A stretch of DNA of 48,327 nucleotides from IMG/VR virus record IMGVR_UViG_3300046736_000183, positions 1 through 48,327 of that record, one strand, 5' to 3'. Source of the stretch: a virus. Under the pieces are notes generated by a model, which was not told the origin of the DNA, did not search any database, and was given only the letters and a program-made list of their open reading frames with translations. Below, piece by piece: positions 31,756-39,572 of this stretch; the first letter of the stretch is position 1, and the number at the start of each line of letters is the position of its first letter. Made by a program: the position numbers and the translations under genes.

Positions 31756-34206
31756 TTATTGAAAGCTCACGCTGCCTGCGCCGGAACCGAATGCCGCGCT
31801 GCCCGCGCCTGCGCCAATGGCGACTGAGCCGCCGCCCGATGGCGGTTCCGGGTCGATCGGAGCGTCTCCGGTCAGCGGGTGAGGGTAGGTGTATGCGGTG
31901 TATCCGGGCATCGGTGTGCCGTTGAAGTAGTGGACGCCCGAACGGATGGTCCCGCTGGTTGAAACGAACCCGGCGATTGCCTGATTGCCTCCTGCGCCCG
32001 CGCTTCCGTTGTTCCACTCATACCAAGGGTAGGTGGTCTGGTTGTTCCATCCGACCGGGAGAGCAGGGGTTGCCGTGTCGTCAATGAGACTGCCGTCGGA
32101 TCGCCCCGCCTGGTCGATCCCGTGCGTCACCCGGTTGATCTCGAAAGTCTCACCGGGGAGGAAGACCAGAGTGGTCGCGCCAAAGCCGGTAAGGGCACTG
32201 TCCTTGAATGTCAGTCTCTCATTGGTGTTGCTGACGATTTCGGAGAAATGATTCCCCTTGCAGGCTTTGATCGTGCCGGTTGCAGGGGTTGTCGGAAGAG
32301 ATCCGACGGTGTCGGCTGTGAACGTGTTCACGCCCGTGACCGTGACGTTATACCAGAGGTTGTTATACTCCTGCTGGGTCGCGCCGTAGGTGCTCACCTC
32401 GTCCCCGGTGACGAACCCGTGGCTGGGCGCGGTGACGGTGATGGTTGTGCCGCTCCGGGTGATGCCACTCACCGCCACTCCCCCAGTCTTCCGCAGGGTG
32501 TACCCAGCCCATTGATTAGTCGTCCACCCCTGCCCTGTGTCCGTCATGGTGAGAGCGGTGGCACTGTCGCACGTTCCCGTGTCGAACGGGTTGCCAGCAT
32601 CATTGGCGTCCCACGGGTTGCGCCCGTCCGCTCCACCGTATGGGGCGAACAGAGGATCAGCGGCCCGGTTGTTCAGGAGGGAGAACGGTAGAGTGTAACC
32701 ACCCGCCACATTGGAGATGGCATTGCTGTAAATCAGCCCAACTCCGCCCCGGAAGTAGGTGACGTAGCTGTTCCGACTGTCCTGATCGAAGGAGTTATTG
32801 TAGATCTCGACGGCGTGAGTGGACCGCTCGTAGGACGCCTCGCTGCCGTGTCCTTCGAGGTATCCGCCGAACGTCGTATTATGACGGTAGACCCAGCGTG
32901 CTCCCGCCTGCGAGTCGATGAGTGACCGGAGCGTGCTGCCAGCGGCACAGGTGACTGTGTTGGTTTCAAAAAAGAGGAAGTTTGCGCCGCCGAAGTTGGG
33001 ACCGTCATCGAGCGCCCCGTTGCCCTTGGTGGAGCCATCCCAAAGCGATCCTTTGATGTGGGCGAGGAGGTTGCCGGAGAAGTCCCGCAGGAGCATCGTG
33101 TTGTTGTCGATGCAGCCGGTGACGGTATCGACCTGGAACAATGTGGCCTTGCAGCCGTCAAACTTGCAGTGGTCCACACGCAGGGCACTGCCATTGGTAT
33201 TGCTGCCGTCCGCGTGAATGATGGCGTATCCATCGGTACGGGTTCCAACATCAAACTCAATTCCGGTGATCCGCGTTGTCCGTGAGGCAACGAGATCAAT
33301 GTCGAAGATCATGTCCCAGTAGGTCAGGTTATCGGTGATCATCGTGCTCCCGATGCCGGCGCCCTGGATGGTGATTCCCTTGGTGACCGCGAGGGTCGAG
33401 GTCCATGACCCGGTCCCGGCTGGGATCGTCACGGTGTCGCCATCCACCGCCATGCCGTAGGCAATGCCGACCGCCGAGCGCGAGGCATCGATGCTCGCCC
33501 AACTAGCGGGATCGCCTTCGAGTTGCTGGAGTCTTCCGTAGATCGCCGCCGCATTACGCGCAACGCCAGCCGCGTTTAAATGCGTCGTGTCCGTTCCCGT
33601 GAGGTCGAACGAGGTTTTGAGGTTATTGAGGTTTGCTGGATCAGCCATCCAGTCGTGGAATTTGATAAGGGGGATAGAGTTGGTGGTGGCCCATGACGTG
33701 AGCGAGACATTCCATGCGTTGATACTGGCAGCACTTGCCAACCCCGATGGAGCAACCTCCTCGACCACCATCAGAACTCCACCCGCCACGCATGAGGCTT
33801 TGATCTGGTCGAACCACGTCTGCATGGTTGCCCAGGTGGCACCGCCGGAAAGGTTATTGATTCCGCCCTCAACGATGAGGTATTTCGGGTGTTGCGGGAT
33901 GGCGTTGTTGTTGGATACCGAGAAAATGTAATTCATTCCCGCGCCAGCAGCCGCCCAGTTGCTGCCGGTGACGACGTTGCCCGAGAGGGTGTAAACCACT
34001 GCTGCAATGTTCGATGTGGCGCTTCCCGATGGTCCGCCTTCGGCTTGGGTGGTGAAGAGGTTCCACCCAGCCATCACCGAGTCGCCCACGTAACTGGCGA
34101 ACGGAGCGCCAGGATGCGCGACGGCATGAGCAGCGACCGCACTGGCAAGCGTGCCGTTGGCGGCCGGCGCAATCAGGAGCAGTAGGGCGGCGAGGAATGA
34201 GCGCAT
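31756..34206 (-). CDS. Secreted-type fibre with SGNH esterase domain and beta-helix
   Basis: An 816-residue protein. It begins with a Sec signal peptide (MRSFLAALLLLIAPAANG). Residues about 36-220 are SGNH hydrolase-like: block I G41-D42-S43, an Asn of block III at 117 (EGGINN) and block V D206-T-T-H209. So the catalytic triad Ser43, Asp206, His209 is intact. From about residue 230 to the end, beta-helix and jelly-roll-like strands follow. An esterase at the tail could remove acetyl groups from host surface polysaccharide. The ATG overlaps the previous stop (TAATG). The signal peptide is unusual for a virion protein. Confidence 0.72.
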   Translation of the reverse strand: MRSFLAALLLLIAPAANGTLASAVAAHAVAHPGAPFASYVGDSVMAGWNLFTTQAEGGPSGSATSNIAAVVYTLSGNVVTGSNWAAAGAGMNYIFSVSNNNAIPQHPKYLIVEGGINNLSGGATWATMQTWFDQIKASCVAGGVLMVVEEVAPSGLASAASINAWNVSLTSWATTNSIPLIKFHDWMADPANLNNLKTSFDLTGTDTTHLNAAGVARNAAAIYGRLQQLEGDPASWASIDASRSAVGIAYGMAVDGDTVTIPAGTGSWTSTLAVTKGITIQGAGIGSTMITDNLTYWDMIFDIDLVASRTTRITGIEFDVGTRTDGYAIIHADGSNTNGSALRVDHCKFDGCKATLFQVDTVTGCIDNNTMLLRDFSGNLLAHIKGSLWDGSTKGNGALDDGPNFGGANFLFFETNTVTCAAGSTLRSLIDSQAGARWVYRHNTTFGGYLEGHGSEASYERSTHAVEIYNNSFDQDSRNSYVTYFRGGVGLIYSNAISNVAGGYTLPFSLLNNRAADPLFAPYGGADGRNPWDANDAGNPFDTGTCDSATALTMTDTGQGWTTNQWAGYTLRKTGGVAVSGITRSGTTITVTAPSHGFVTGDEVSTYGATQQEYNNLWYNVTVTGVNTFTADTVGSLPTTPATGTIKACKGNHFSEIVSNTNERLTFKDSALTGFGATTLVFLPGETFEINRVTHGIDQAGRSDGSLIDDTATPALPVGWNNQTTYPWYEWNNGSAGAGGNQAIAGFVSTSGTIRSGVHYFNGTPMPGYTAYTYPHPLTGDAPIDPEPPSGGGSVAIGAGAGSAAFGSGAGSVSFQ

Positions 34207-35006
34207 TACCATGAGGCGTATGGCAGACCCGCCCCTCCGTTGTAAAGCAGGGTGATATCCGCCGGTGAGAGCACCCGGTTCTTCCAGAACATCACAGGAC
34301 CGATGAGCCCGTCGAAGCATCGAGCCCCTCCGACGACCGCGCCGACGTTGAGTGGGCCGGAACCTGCAAATGTGCCACCGGTCCACGCGGCAGTGTCAGC
34401 CGCGCCTGCGTTCACGGAGATGCCTATTTGGTCAGTGGCACCTCCCGCGTGCCAGGCGACGAGCATGTGCCATGCGGCGAGCCCCGGTGAGCCGAAGGTG
34501 TTGGCCGGGACACGGGCATTGGCGGAGTTGTTGCCGACAGTGAAGGCGTATCGGTTGTAGCCGGCGTTGTCCATGATGAGGCCGTACTCGCAGGAGTTGT
34601 TATTGGCGACGCCCGCGCCGTCCTTGGTGAAGATGTCGTTGTCGAAGGAGTCCTTGGATTCGAGTTTGACCCAGACGGCGATGGTGAAGGAAGTGTCAGT
34701 GCTGAGTTGGAGCGTCGCCTCGCTCGCACGGCTGAAGTATTGGGAGGAGGAGAACTCGAGATCAGCGACTGTCGAATAGACGAGACCGGTGCCAGTGCCA
34801 GGAGCACCGTTAGGCGTGAGTGTCTGGCCACTGACAAGGTCGAGACGGTTGCCACTCGCCTCGTCCATCTTCCAGAAGCAGGTAAGGTTGGTGAGGAGGC
34901 CGGTACCGGCGGGAGCACCGGCAAACCTGTACGGGTTGATGATCGGTCCCGCAGCGGTGGCCACACAGCACAGCAGGATGAAGAGGATGAAGAGGAGCTT
35001 TTTCAT
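34206..35006 (-). CDS. LamG/concanavalin-like fibre protein with signal peptide
   Basis: A 266-residue protein beginning with a Sec signal peptide (MKKLLFILFILLCCVATAAG). The segment NPYRFAG follows, then a beta-sandwich of LamG/concanavalin A-like type: LTCFWKMDEASGNRLDLV, YFSRASEATLQLSTDTSFTIAVWVKL, ending with GGARCFDGLIGPVMFW and LYNGGAGLPY. Such domains bind glycans. Its ATG overlaps the previous stop. Confidence 0.72.
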   Translation of the reverse strand: MKKLLFILFILLCCVATAAGPIINPYRFAGAPAGTGLLTNLTCFWKMDEASGNRLDLVSGQTLTPNGAPGTGTGLVYSTVADLEFSSSQYFSRASEATLQLSTDTSFTIAVWVKLESKDSFDNDIFTKDGAGVANNNSCEYGLIMDNAGYNRYAFTVGNNSANARVPANTFGSPGLAAWHMLVAWHAGGATDQIGISVNAGAADTAAWTGGTFAGSGPLNVGAVVGGARCFDGLIGPVMFWKNRVLSPADITLLYNGGAGLPYASW

Positions 35007-35965
35007 CGGTAGCCGTAGACCCAGACTTTGAGCCCCTTTGCGCCGGTGCCCGCCACATCGATGTCGAAGGTCAACTGGGCATCGTCAGCGATGGCAGAGT
35101 CGGAGATAACCGCAGCCGCCGCAGCGGTGACGCTGGTGAATTCCGAGGCGTCGATGGTCAACTTCGTTGAAAGGACAGTGGTCCCCGCACCCGCGCCTTC
35201 GTTGATGTCCACGGTGGGCAGGCCGGAACTGGAGACCGTGTTCACCGACGCCCGAACGCCCGTCAGCGTGAAGGCATACGGCGCCCTCATGGTGACCTTG
35301 GCGGTGCCGGTGGTGATGACCGTGGTTTCATCACTCATGGCGACGCAGAACTCGACCGGCAACTGCGTTGCGGCATCCAACTCGGCGAGAGTGTCAATTG
35401 CCGCCGCGGTGAGCAGTGGCTGGCCTTCGATCGAGAGGACGCCGGAGGCGGCTGTCAGAGTGTTAGCCGTGGCGTGGCCGAGTTCGATGCTGGTGACCGG
35501 CAGGGTCGTCAACGTGCCGAGCGAGACGGTGGCGGCGGTCAGGTTCCAGACAGAAGCCGCGGAGGCAGTGACGTTGGCGAAGGTGTTGGTCCCGGTCCAC
35601 GTGTTGTTGTCAGCCAACCCAGCACCGCCTGATGCCGCGGCCCATTCAAGTGCAGTGCCGGCGGCATTGACTCGGAGGACTTGCAACGCAGTTCCCTTGG
35701 CGAGGCGAACAGCAATATCGAGGCCACTGCCGACAGCGAGGTCTCCGACGGCATCCCACAGCGTGTCAGTGGCCACGGAGCCAGAGCCACCAGCCACCGC
35801 CGCAATGATCGGTCTGCCCTCGGCATCGAAGGTAATGACATGACCGGGCGTGGTGGTCATGGGCACGGGCGAGTAGTTACCCGAGGTGCCTTCACGGTGG
35901 TCGATTCTGACCATATCAGCCGAGGCAACCCCGAGCAACAAGAGTGGAAGGAATCGGCGCATCAT
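35003..35965 (-). CDS. Tail fibre with repetitive body and conserved C-terminal domain, signal peptide-like N terminus
   Basis: A 320-residue protein. The first 17 residues (MMRRFLPLLLLGVASAD) look like a Sec signal. The body has the common fibre motifs DTLWDAVGDLAVGSG, RLAKGTALQVLRVNAAGTALEWAA and TWTGTNTFANVTASA. The C-terminal 120 residues (VAMSDETTVITTGTAKVTM, AFTLTGVRASVNT, VDINEG, FDIDVAGTGAKGLKVWVYG) match a widespread phage fibre C-terminal domain. The ATG overlaps the upstream stop (ATGA). Confidence 0.75.
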   Translation of the reverse strand: MMRRFLPLLLLGVASADMVRIDHREGTSGNYSPVPMTTTPGHVITFDAEGRPIIAAVAGGSGSVATDTLWDAVGDLAVGSGLDIAVRLAKGTALQVLRVNAAGTALEWAAASGGAGLADNNTWTGTNTFANVTASAASVWNLTAATVSLGTLTTLPVTSIELGHATANTLTAASGVLSIEGQPLLTAAAIDTLAELDAATQLPVEFCVAMSDETTVITTGTAKVTMRAPYAFTLTGVRASVNTVSSSGLPTVDINEGAGAGTTVLSTKLTIDASEFTSVTAAAAAVISDSAIADDAQLTFDIDVAGTGAKGLKVWVYGYR

Positions 35966-36441
35966 GGGAGTTCGTCGTAAACTGACAGGTAGCGCACCTC
36001 ACCGTCCGGAAAGACGACGCGCATAAACTCGGAACCATCAGAGCCGACGACGAGCGAGGTTTCACCGCCAGGCGGCATCCCCGGAATGCCCTCGGTGGCC
36101 GTGACCGGCATGGCGTACGTCACACTGGCCAAGGTGACGTAGAACGTATCGTTAAGGATGATCCCGCCCACAGGGGCATTGCCCTCGACTTGGCTCGCCG
36201 GCGATGACCACGTGCCCCCGGCGTAGTGGAACAGAAGCGTATCCGCCTCGGCGGTGATGAGGCCGGAAGGCAAGGTAGTCGGACCGACGAACGTGACCGG
36301 AGCCTCGTAGACGTAGCCGGTGACCGGGTCGGTGAGGTAGACGACATCATCGACGACGATGAACGTGACGCGTGCGCCAGGTGTGCCGGGCGTGCCCGGA
36401 GACGTGCCAGTGGGACGGGTTCCGAGGTGAATGCCTCTCAT
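35962..36441 (-). CDS. Short collagen-like fibre or spike protein
   Basis: A 159-residue protein with a Gly-Pro-Thr-Pro-Gly repeat-like start (GTSPGTPGTPGARV), two beta-rich halves (VTFIVVDDVVYLTDPVTGYVYEAP, IILNDTFYVTLASV) and a second Gly/Pro stretch (TEGIPGMPPGGETS). This layout is common in short phage fibre or hub proteins. It overlaps the endolysin gene by four bases (ATGA). Confidence 0.6.
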   Translation of the reverse strand: MRGIHLGTRPTGTSPGTPGTPGARVTFIVVDDVVYLTDPVTGYVYEAPVTFVGPTTLPSGLITAEADTLLFHYAGGTWSSPASQVEGNAPVGGIILNDTFYVTLASVTYAMPVTATEGIPGMPPGGETSLVVGSDGSEFMRVVFPDGEVRYLSVYDELP

Positions 36442-36956
36442 TGCAACAGTCTTATAAAATTGCGCATCTCGTCGCGTGACCGGATCTTGATGTAGGCGCC
36501 GTCGCCATCACGTTCACCCATCGGCCCGGTGTTGCACTCAAGGGTGATGAGGTTGTTGCCGCGATCGGTCCAGACCACGGCAATGTGGCTGCAGTCGAAG
36601 ATGGCCATGTCGCCGCAGTGGAGGGTGTCGTAGGAGCCGATCAGCTCGACCTCCTCGGCACCCTCAGCCCAGTCGTTCCAGTCGAAGACAGCGGCAGACT
36701 TCGGGCGCCAGTCCTCGAGCCACCCCGCGGACTTGTTGAAGGCAGCCTGGACCTCGGGGAGTTGGAGCCACTGGTGGACGAACCAGACCTGGCCGGCAGC
36801 ACAGTACGGCTCTTCGTTTGAGTAGCCGTCCGGGTAGCTGGTCATGGGCCAGTATTTCTTGATCCAGTCTGCCTGGTTGTGAGTGTCCTCGACCTTGCCC
36901 ATGTCCTGGAGGGCAATCTGGATGAGCTTCTCGCGGATGTCGTAGGTGTCACTCAT
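36438..36956 (-). CDS. Endolysin of CHAP/NlpC-P60 type
   Basis: A 172-residue protein. The catalytic Cys is C52 in EPYCAAGQVWFVHQW; the His is H124 in DCSHIAVVWTD; TLECNTG (about 138-144) gives the third position. This order and spacing fit a CHAP or NlpC/P60 cysteine amidase/peptidase that cuts peptidoglycan. No signal or cell-wall-binding domain is visible, so it would need the holin for export. It overlaps its neighbours by four bases on each side, in a lysis cassette. Confidence 0.8.
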   Translation of the reverse strand: MSDTYDIREKLIQIALQDMGKVEDTHNQADWIKKYWPMTSYPDGYSNEEPYCAAGQVWFVHQWLQLPEVQAAFNKSAGWLEDWRPKSAAVFDWNDWAEGAEEVELIGSYDTLHCGDMAIFDCSHIAVVWTDRGNNLITLECNTGPMGERDGDGAYIKIRSRDEMRNFIRLLQ

Positions 36957-37138
36957 GGCTTGGGCAGGGAGTTTAGAATTTCCTGGAGTTCATCTCGGAT
37001 GGCGCGTTGTTCGGCTCTGATCTCTGACATCTCCTCGCGCATCGCCTGAGCATTCGACGAAATCCTCTGCCACAGGACGCCCACTGAGAAGACAGCCACG
37101 ACCACAGTGATGAGGGATTGGAGGGAGCCATTTTTCAA
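36953..37138 (-). CDS. Small membrane protein with coiled coil, candidate inner-membrane spanin or holin
   Basis: A 61-residue protein starting at a TTG that overlaps the previous stop as TTGA. One transmembrane helix (SLITVVVAVFSVGVLW) is followed by an amphipathic charged helix of heptad type (EEMSEIRAEQRAIRDEL). A single N-terminal membrane span followed by a coiled coil is the topology of an i-spanin, and the neighbouring lipoproteins could be the outer partner. The family is not recognised; the role rests on position. Confidence 0.55.
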   Translation of the reverse strand: MKNGSLQSLITVVVAVFSVGVLWQRISSNAQAMREEMSEIRAEQRAIRDELQEILNSLPKP

Positions 37139-37524
37139 GGTGTAACGGGCAGAGTGGCCGGGTGGAGGATGCGGAACTTTTCGAGGTCGTTGGCGAGGCG
37201 CAGTTGCTCGAGGGTGGTGGCCTCGCGAGCGCGAGCAACGGATGCCCGTGTGGCGGCCAGCCCCCGGACCTTGGTCGAGGTGATGGCAGCCTCGGCGACG
37301 TTCTCGCCGGACTTCGCAACAGCGATGGCACCGATGAGTTGCATCGTGTCCTGCCACGGCTGGTTGAATTTCCCGTGCATGACGGCAGTGCCATCGGGCT
37401 TGATGACGATGGTGGTGTTGCCGGCCAGATGCCCGCGGTCCGTGTATGTTGTCCCGTTAGGCATCGTGAGGGTCCTTCCGGTCTGGCACCCTGTTAGGGC
37501 AAGAACCGGAAGGAGTAGTTTCAT
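37135..37524 (-). CDS. Lipoprotein in the lysis cassette
   Basis: A 129-residue protein with a very short lipoprotein signal and lipobox LTGC at residues 10-13 (MKLLLPVLALTGCQ). The rest has a beta region (TIVIKPDGTAVMHGKF) and then a helical, positively and negatively charged part (RASVARAREATTLEQLRLANDLEKF). It could be the outer-membrane spanin partner of the next gene. The ATG at 37524 overlaps the previous stop (ATGA). Confidence 0.6.
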   Translation of the reverse strand: MKLLLPVLALTGCQTGRTLTMPNGTTYTDRGHLAGNTTIVIKPDGTAVMHGKFNQPWQDTMQLIGAIAVAKSGENVAEAAITSTKVRGLAATRASVARAREATTLEQLRLANDLEKFRILHPATLPVTP

Positions 37525-37625
37525 TGGGCGATGATGGCAGCGACGGCTTGGTCGATGGGATCCGGAGCCTGGTCGAGGGAGGAGCAGGCGGGCAGGAGCA
37601 GGGCAATGGCGAGCGCGAGCCTCAT
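37521..37625 (-). CDS. Tiny lipoprotein of 34 residues
   Basis: A 34-residue protein: MRLALAIALLLPACSS gives a lipobox LPAC with Cys at 14, leaving about 20 mature residues (DQAPDPIDQAVAAIIAQ). It is linked by ATGA overlaps to the genes on both sides. Such very small lipoproteins resemble Rz1-type o-spanins in scale, although mature Rz1 is typically Pro-rich and this one is only partly so. A second lipoprotein follows immediately. Confidence 0.55.
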   Translation of the reverse strand: MRLALAIALLLPACSSLDQAPDPIDQAVAAIIAQ

Positions 37626-37810
37626 CGGGTGCGGATGACTGGGCCACCGCCGAGCAGCCCGAAGGCACTTAAAAGCCAGAGGATGACGGCGACGACTGCG
37701 ATCCCGACGATGATCTGCGGGAACGGCTTCGGCATCGGGACGTAGGTCAGCAGAAGCCAGAGCAGGAACCCGATGACCGCAAGGATCAGGATAAGGTAGA
37801 TGATGTTCAT
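37622..37810 (-). CDS. Two-helix membrane protein, holin candidate (Thivi_2564-like)
   Basis: A 62-residue protein with two transmembrane helices (IIYLILILAVIGFLLWLLL and IIVGIAVVAVILWLLSAFG) separated by a short loop with YVPMPKPFPQ. A basic end (VIRTR) follows. This resembles the small Thivi_2564-type membrane proteins and the general class II holin topology. It stands at the head of the lysis cassette in front of two lipoproteins, a membrane coiled coil and an endolysin. Confidence 0.62.
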   Translation of the reverse strand: MNIIYLILILAVIGFLLWLLLTYVPMPKPFPQIIVGIAVVAVILWLLSAFGLLGGGPVIRTR

Positions 37811-38307
37811 GCCGCGGCGTGAGCGTGCGCCTTCTTGGAGTTGGCGACCGGGGTGCCGATATCCTCGGGTGGCGGTTCAGCCAGTGGCTGGGCCCATGCG
37901 GGGGCGGATGGCCAGTAGGGTTCGCGGACAGCCGGAGGCAGGGCGGCGCCGGCCGGCAGGTCAATCGTGCCGTCTTCCTTGACGGCAGGCGGCATGGCTT
38001 CGCGGGAAGCCTTCTTGGCGTCCTCCTCGCTGAGGTGTTCAACCTCCTTGCCGTTGGCGTCCTTGGCTGCGCGCTCGCTATTGGCTTTGATGCGCTTGCC
38101 ACGAGCGGAGTCCTCGAAGGCCTTGGTCCTGGCTTCCTCGTCAGCCTTGACTTCCTCCTGGTGCTTTTCGAGAGCCTCGAAGGTGTCGACGGGTCGGAGC
38201 TTGGCGGACTGGGTTGAGGACCTGCGCTGGGCGTCAGCGGCTGAGATTCTGTCCTGCTCAGCGCGGTCAGCGGGGGACAGGTGATCGTGGGTGGTGTGAG
38301 AAGCCAT
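37807..38307 (-). CDS. Charged, Ala/Lys/Glu-rich protein before the holin
   Basis: A 166-residue, probably largely helical and disordered protein (AEQDRISAADAQRRSSTQSAKLRP, EEVKADEEARTKAFEDSARGK) with a Pro-rich end (AQPLAEPPPED) and a His/Ala tail. No known motif. The ATG at 38307 follows the A/C leader CAGATAATACTACC, with no Shine-Dalgarno. It overlaps the holin gene by four bases. Confidence 0.55.
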   Translation of the reverse strand: MASHTTHDHLSPADRAEQDRISAADAQRRSSTQSAKLRPVDTFEALEKHQEEVKADEEARTKAFEDSARGKRIKANSERAAKDANGKEVEHLSEEDAKKASREAMPPAVKEDGTIDLPAGAALPPAVREPYWPSAPAWAQPLAEPPPEDIGTPVANSKKAHAHAAA

Positions 38308-38314
38308 GGTAGTA

Positions 38315-38413
38315 TTATCTGGGTTTGGTTTTAACCCGCTTGGCAGCGGGCGATTGCTGAGGCGCTGGAGGCTTTCTGGGGCCTTGGAGGCCCATGCCAA
38401 GGGCGAGAGTCAT
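38315..38413 (-). CDS. Pro/Lys/Arg-rich basic peptide (32 residues)
   Basis: A short ORF whose ATG overlaps the previous stop (ATGA). Its product is rich in Pro, Gln, Lys and Arg (GPRKPPAPQQSPAAKRVKTK). It resembles in composition the peptide at 38908-39012. Low-complexity basic peptides of this kind could bind nucleic acid, but there is no direct evidence. Overlap coupling is the main support for translation. Confidence 0.4.
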   Translation of the reverse strand: MTLALGMGLQGPRKPPAPQQSPAAKRVKTKPR

Positions 38414-38694
38414 GGCGTCTCCTTGACGGCCCTGTAGAGCCAGCCACGGCCCGAGGCGAGGGTGATGCTGGTGAACTGGGCGTAGACGGGGATGCCTGCG
38501 GGGAGGACGTCGCCGATGAAGGCGTTGCCACCGACGGGGGTGGCGGACTCGAACGAGTCAACGACCGAGTCCTCGATTGGCAGAAAGACGAACCAGTGAC
38601 CCTCGTGCGGGAACGTGTTGTTCACATAATCACAGCCGTACATCCCGAAGGCCGGGATTGAAGGTTCAGGGAATGCGGGGATCGGGCCAGCCAC
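38410..38694 (-). CDS. Small beta-rich hypothetical protein
   Basis: A 94-residue protein (GMYGCDYVNNTFPHEGHWFVFLP, IGDVLPAGIPVYAQFTSITLASGRGW). Beta-strand rich, with no motif known to me. The GTG at 38694 follows the leader CCCTAACACTATTACTACC, in the same style as the 38307 start. A longer frame to 38760 would overlap the upstream gene and lacks this leader. Confidence 0.5.
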   Translation of the reverse strand: MAGPIPAFPEPSIPAFGMYGCDYVNNTFPHEGHWFVFLPIEDSVVDSFESATPVGGNAFIGDVLPAGIPVYAQFTSITLASGRGWLYRAVKETP

Positions 38695-38707
38695 GGTAGT
38701 AATAGTG

Positions 38708-38893
38708 TTAGGGTTTGGCGGTGTCGTCCTGGATGAGGTCAACGCCTTCGCCGAGGGCAATGACGACTGCGTCTGCCACGGCGCGCCATGCAGCCTTGTC
38801 CTCCGGGCCCAGCTCCTTCCACTCGTCCAGCGGGTGGTGGATGGCCTCGCAGTAGGCAGCGTACGCGACCTGGGCTAGACGATCGTTAGGCAC
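38708..38893 (-). CDS. Small helical protein with WKELGPEDKAAW motif
   Basis: A 61-residue helical protein. The segment AYAAYCEAIHHPLDEWKEL and PEDKAAWRAVADAVV resembles small phage proteins of unknown function that often lie near terminase genes. The start is GTG with a GGAG about ten bases upstream. It is followed by an intergenic leader to the next gene. Confidence 0.55.
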   Translation of the reverse strand: MPNDRLAQVAYAAYCEAIHHPLDEWKELGPEDKAAWRAVADAVVIALGEGVDLIQDDTAKP

Positions 38894-38907
38894 AGGCTGT
38901 GACTCCG

Positions 38908-39012
38908 TTAGGACTTCTTCGCGGGCGCCTTGCGCGGCGGCGGGAATGGCTTCTTGCCTGACGGTGGCTGCGGTGGCCTTGCTGCCTTGCTGGCTGATTT
39001 CTTGATCGGCAT
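38908..39012 (-). CDS. Pro/Lys-rich basic peptide (34 residues)
   Basis: A short ORF with product composed mostly of Lys, Pro, Ala and Ser (PIKKSASKAARPPQPPSG, KKPFPPPRKAPAKKS). An A/C-rich leader (AAACCAAACTCCTAACGC) precedes the ATG. Similar in style to the peptide at 38315-38413. A histone H1-like DNA-binding or condensing peptide is one idea; composition alone cannot show it. Confidence 0.45.
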   Translation of the reverse strand: MPIKKSASKAARPPQPPSGKKPFPPPRKAPAKKS

Positions 39013-39056
39013 CGTGTGAGAGCGTTAGGAGTTTGGTTTCAGCGCCCTTCGGGCGA

Positions 39057-39572
39057 CTAGGAAAGAGAAGGCTCGAGAGGGTCGGGGTTCAGCGACTGCA
39101 TCAGAGCCCGGTCGCTGAGCATCGAGGCCAGTTCGGCGTCGACCCGCTGGATGTCCTTCGGGTCACCCACGTAGCCAACGTTGTGCACGGTCTGCGGTGC
39201 CTTGCCCATCGCGCGGTCGAGCAGCTCGCTGCAGCATTGGCGCTTGACCGCCGCCGGCGTCTTGGCCTCGTCCCGGAGCGTGATCAGGGTGAAGACGGAG
39301 TCAGTGGCTGCTCCCTTGATGATCTCGGAGAGCGTGTCGCGGGAGCCATTCGCCATCTCCTCCTTGATGAACTCCTGCATGAACGGCTGACGCCACCATT
39401 GGCTGACCGTGGCGATCGTCTTGCCGAGGCGCTTGGCGATCTCGGTCTGGCTGAGGCCTACCGTGAACAGATAGGCCGCGAGCCGATGGTCCGCCCGCTC
39501 CTTCGCGATCTTCCGGTTCGGCGGAAGGACACCATGGAAGTCTCTGCCGTTCGCCTCTCCGTTCGTTTCCAT
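39057..39572 (-). CDS. terS: Small terminase subunit-like helix-turn-helix protein
   Basis: A 171-residue protein. The helix-turn-helix LSQTEIAKRLGKTIATVSQWW (residues about 40-60) is followed by a helical oligomerisation region (MQEFIKEEMANGSRDTLSEIIKGA) and a C-terminal tail. This is the layout of phage small terminases, which recognise the packaging site. It is the first gene of the minus-strand late block and lies 12 kb from the large terminase. The ATG at 39572 is chosen because the frame upstream (to 39851) looks non-coding. Confidence 0.7.
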   Translation of the reverse strand: METNGEANGRDFHGVLPPNRKIAKERADHRLAAYLFTVGLSQTEIAKRLGKTIATVSQWWRQPFMQEFIKEEMANGSRDTLSEIIKGAATDSVFTLITLRDEAKTPAAVKRQCCSELLDRAMGKAPQTVHNVGYVGDPKDIQRVDAELASMLSDRALMQSLNPDPLEPSLS

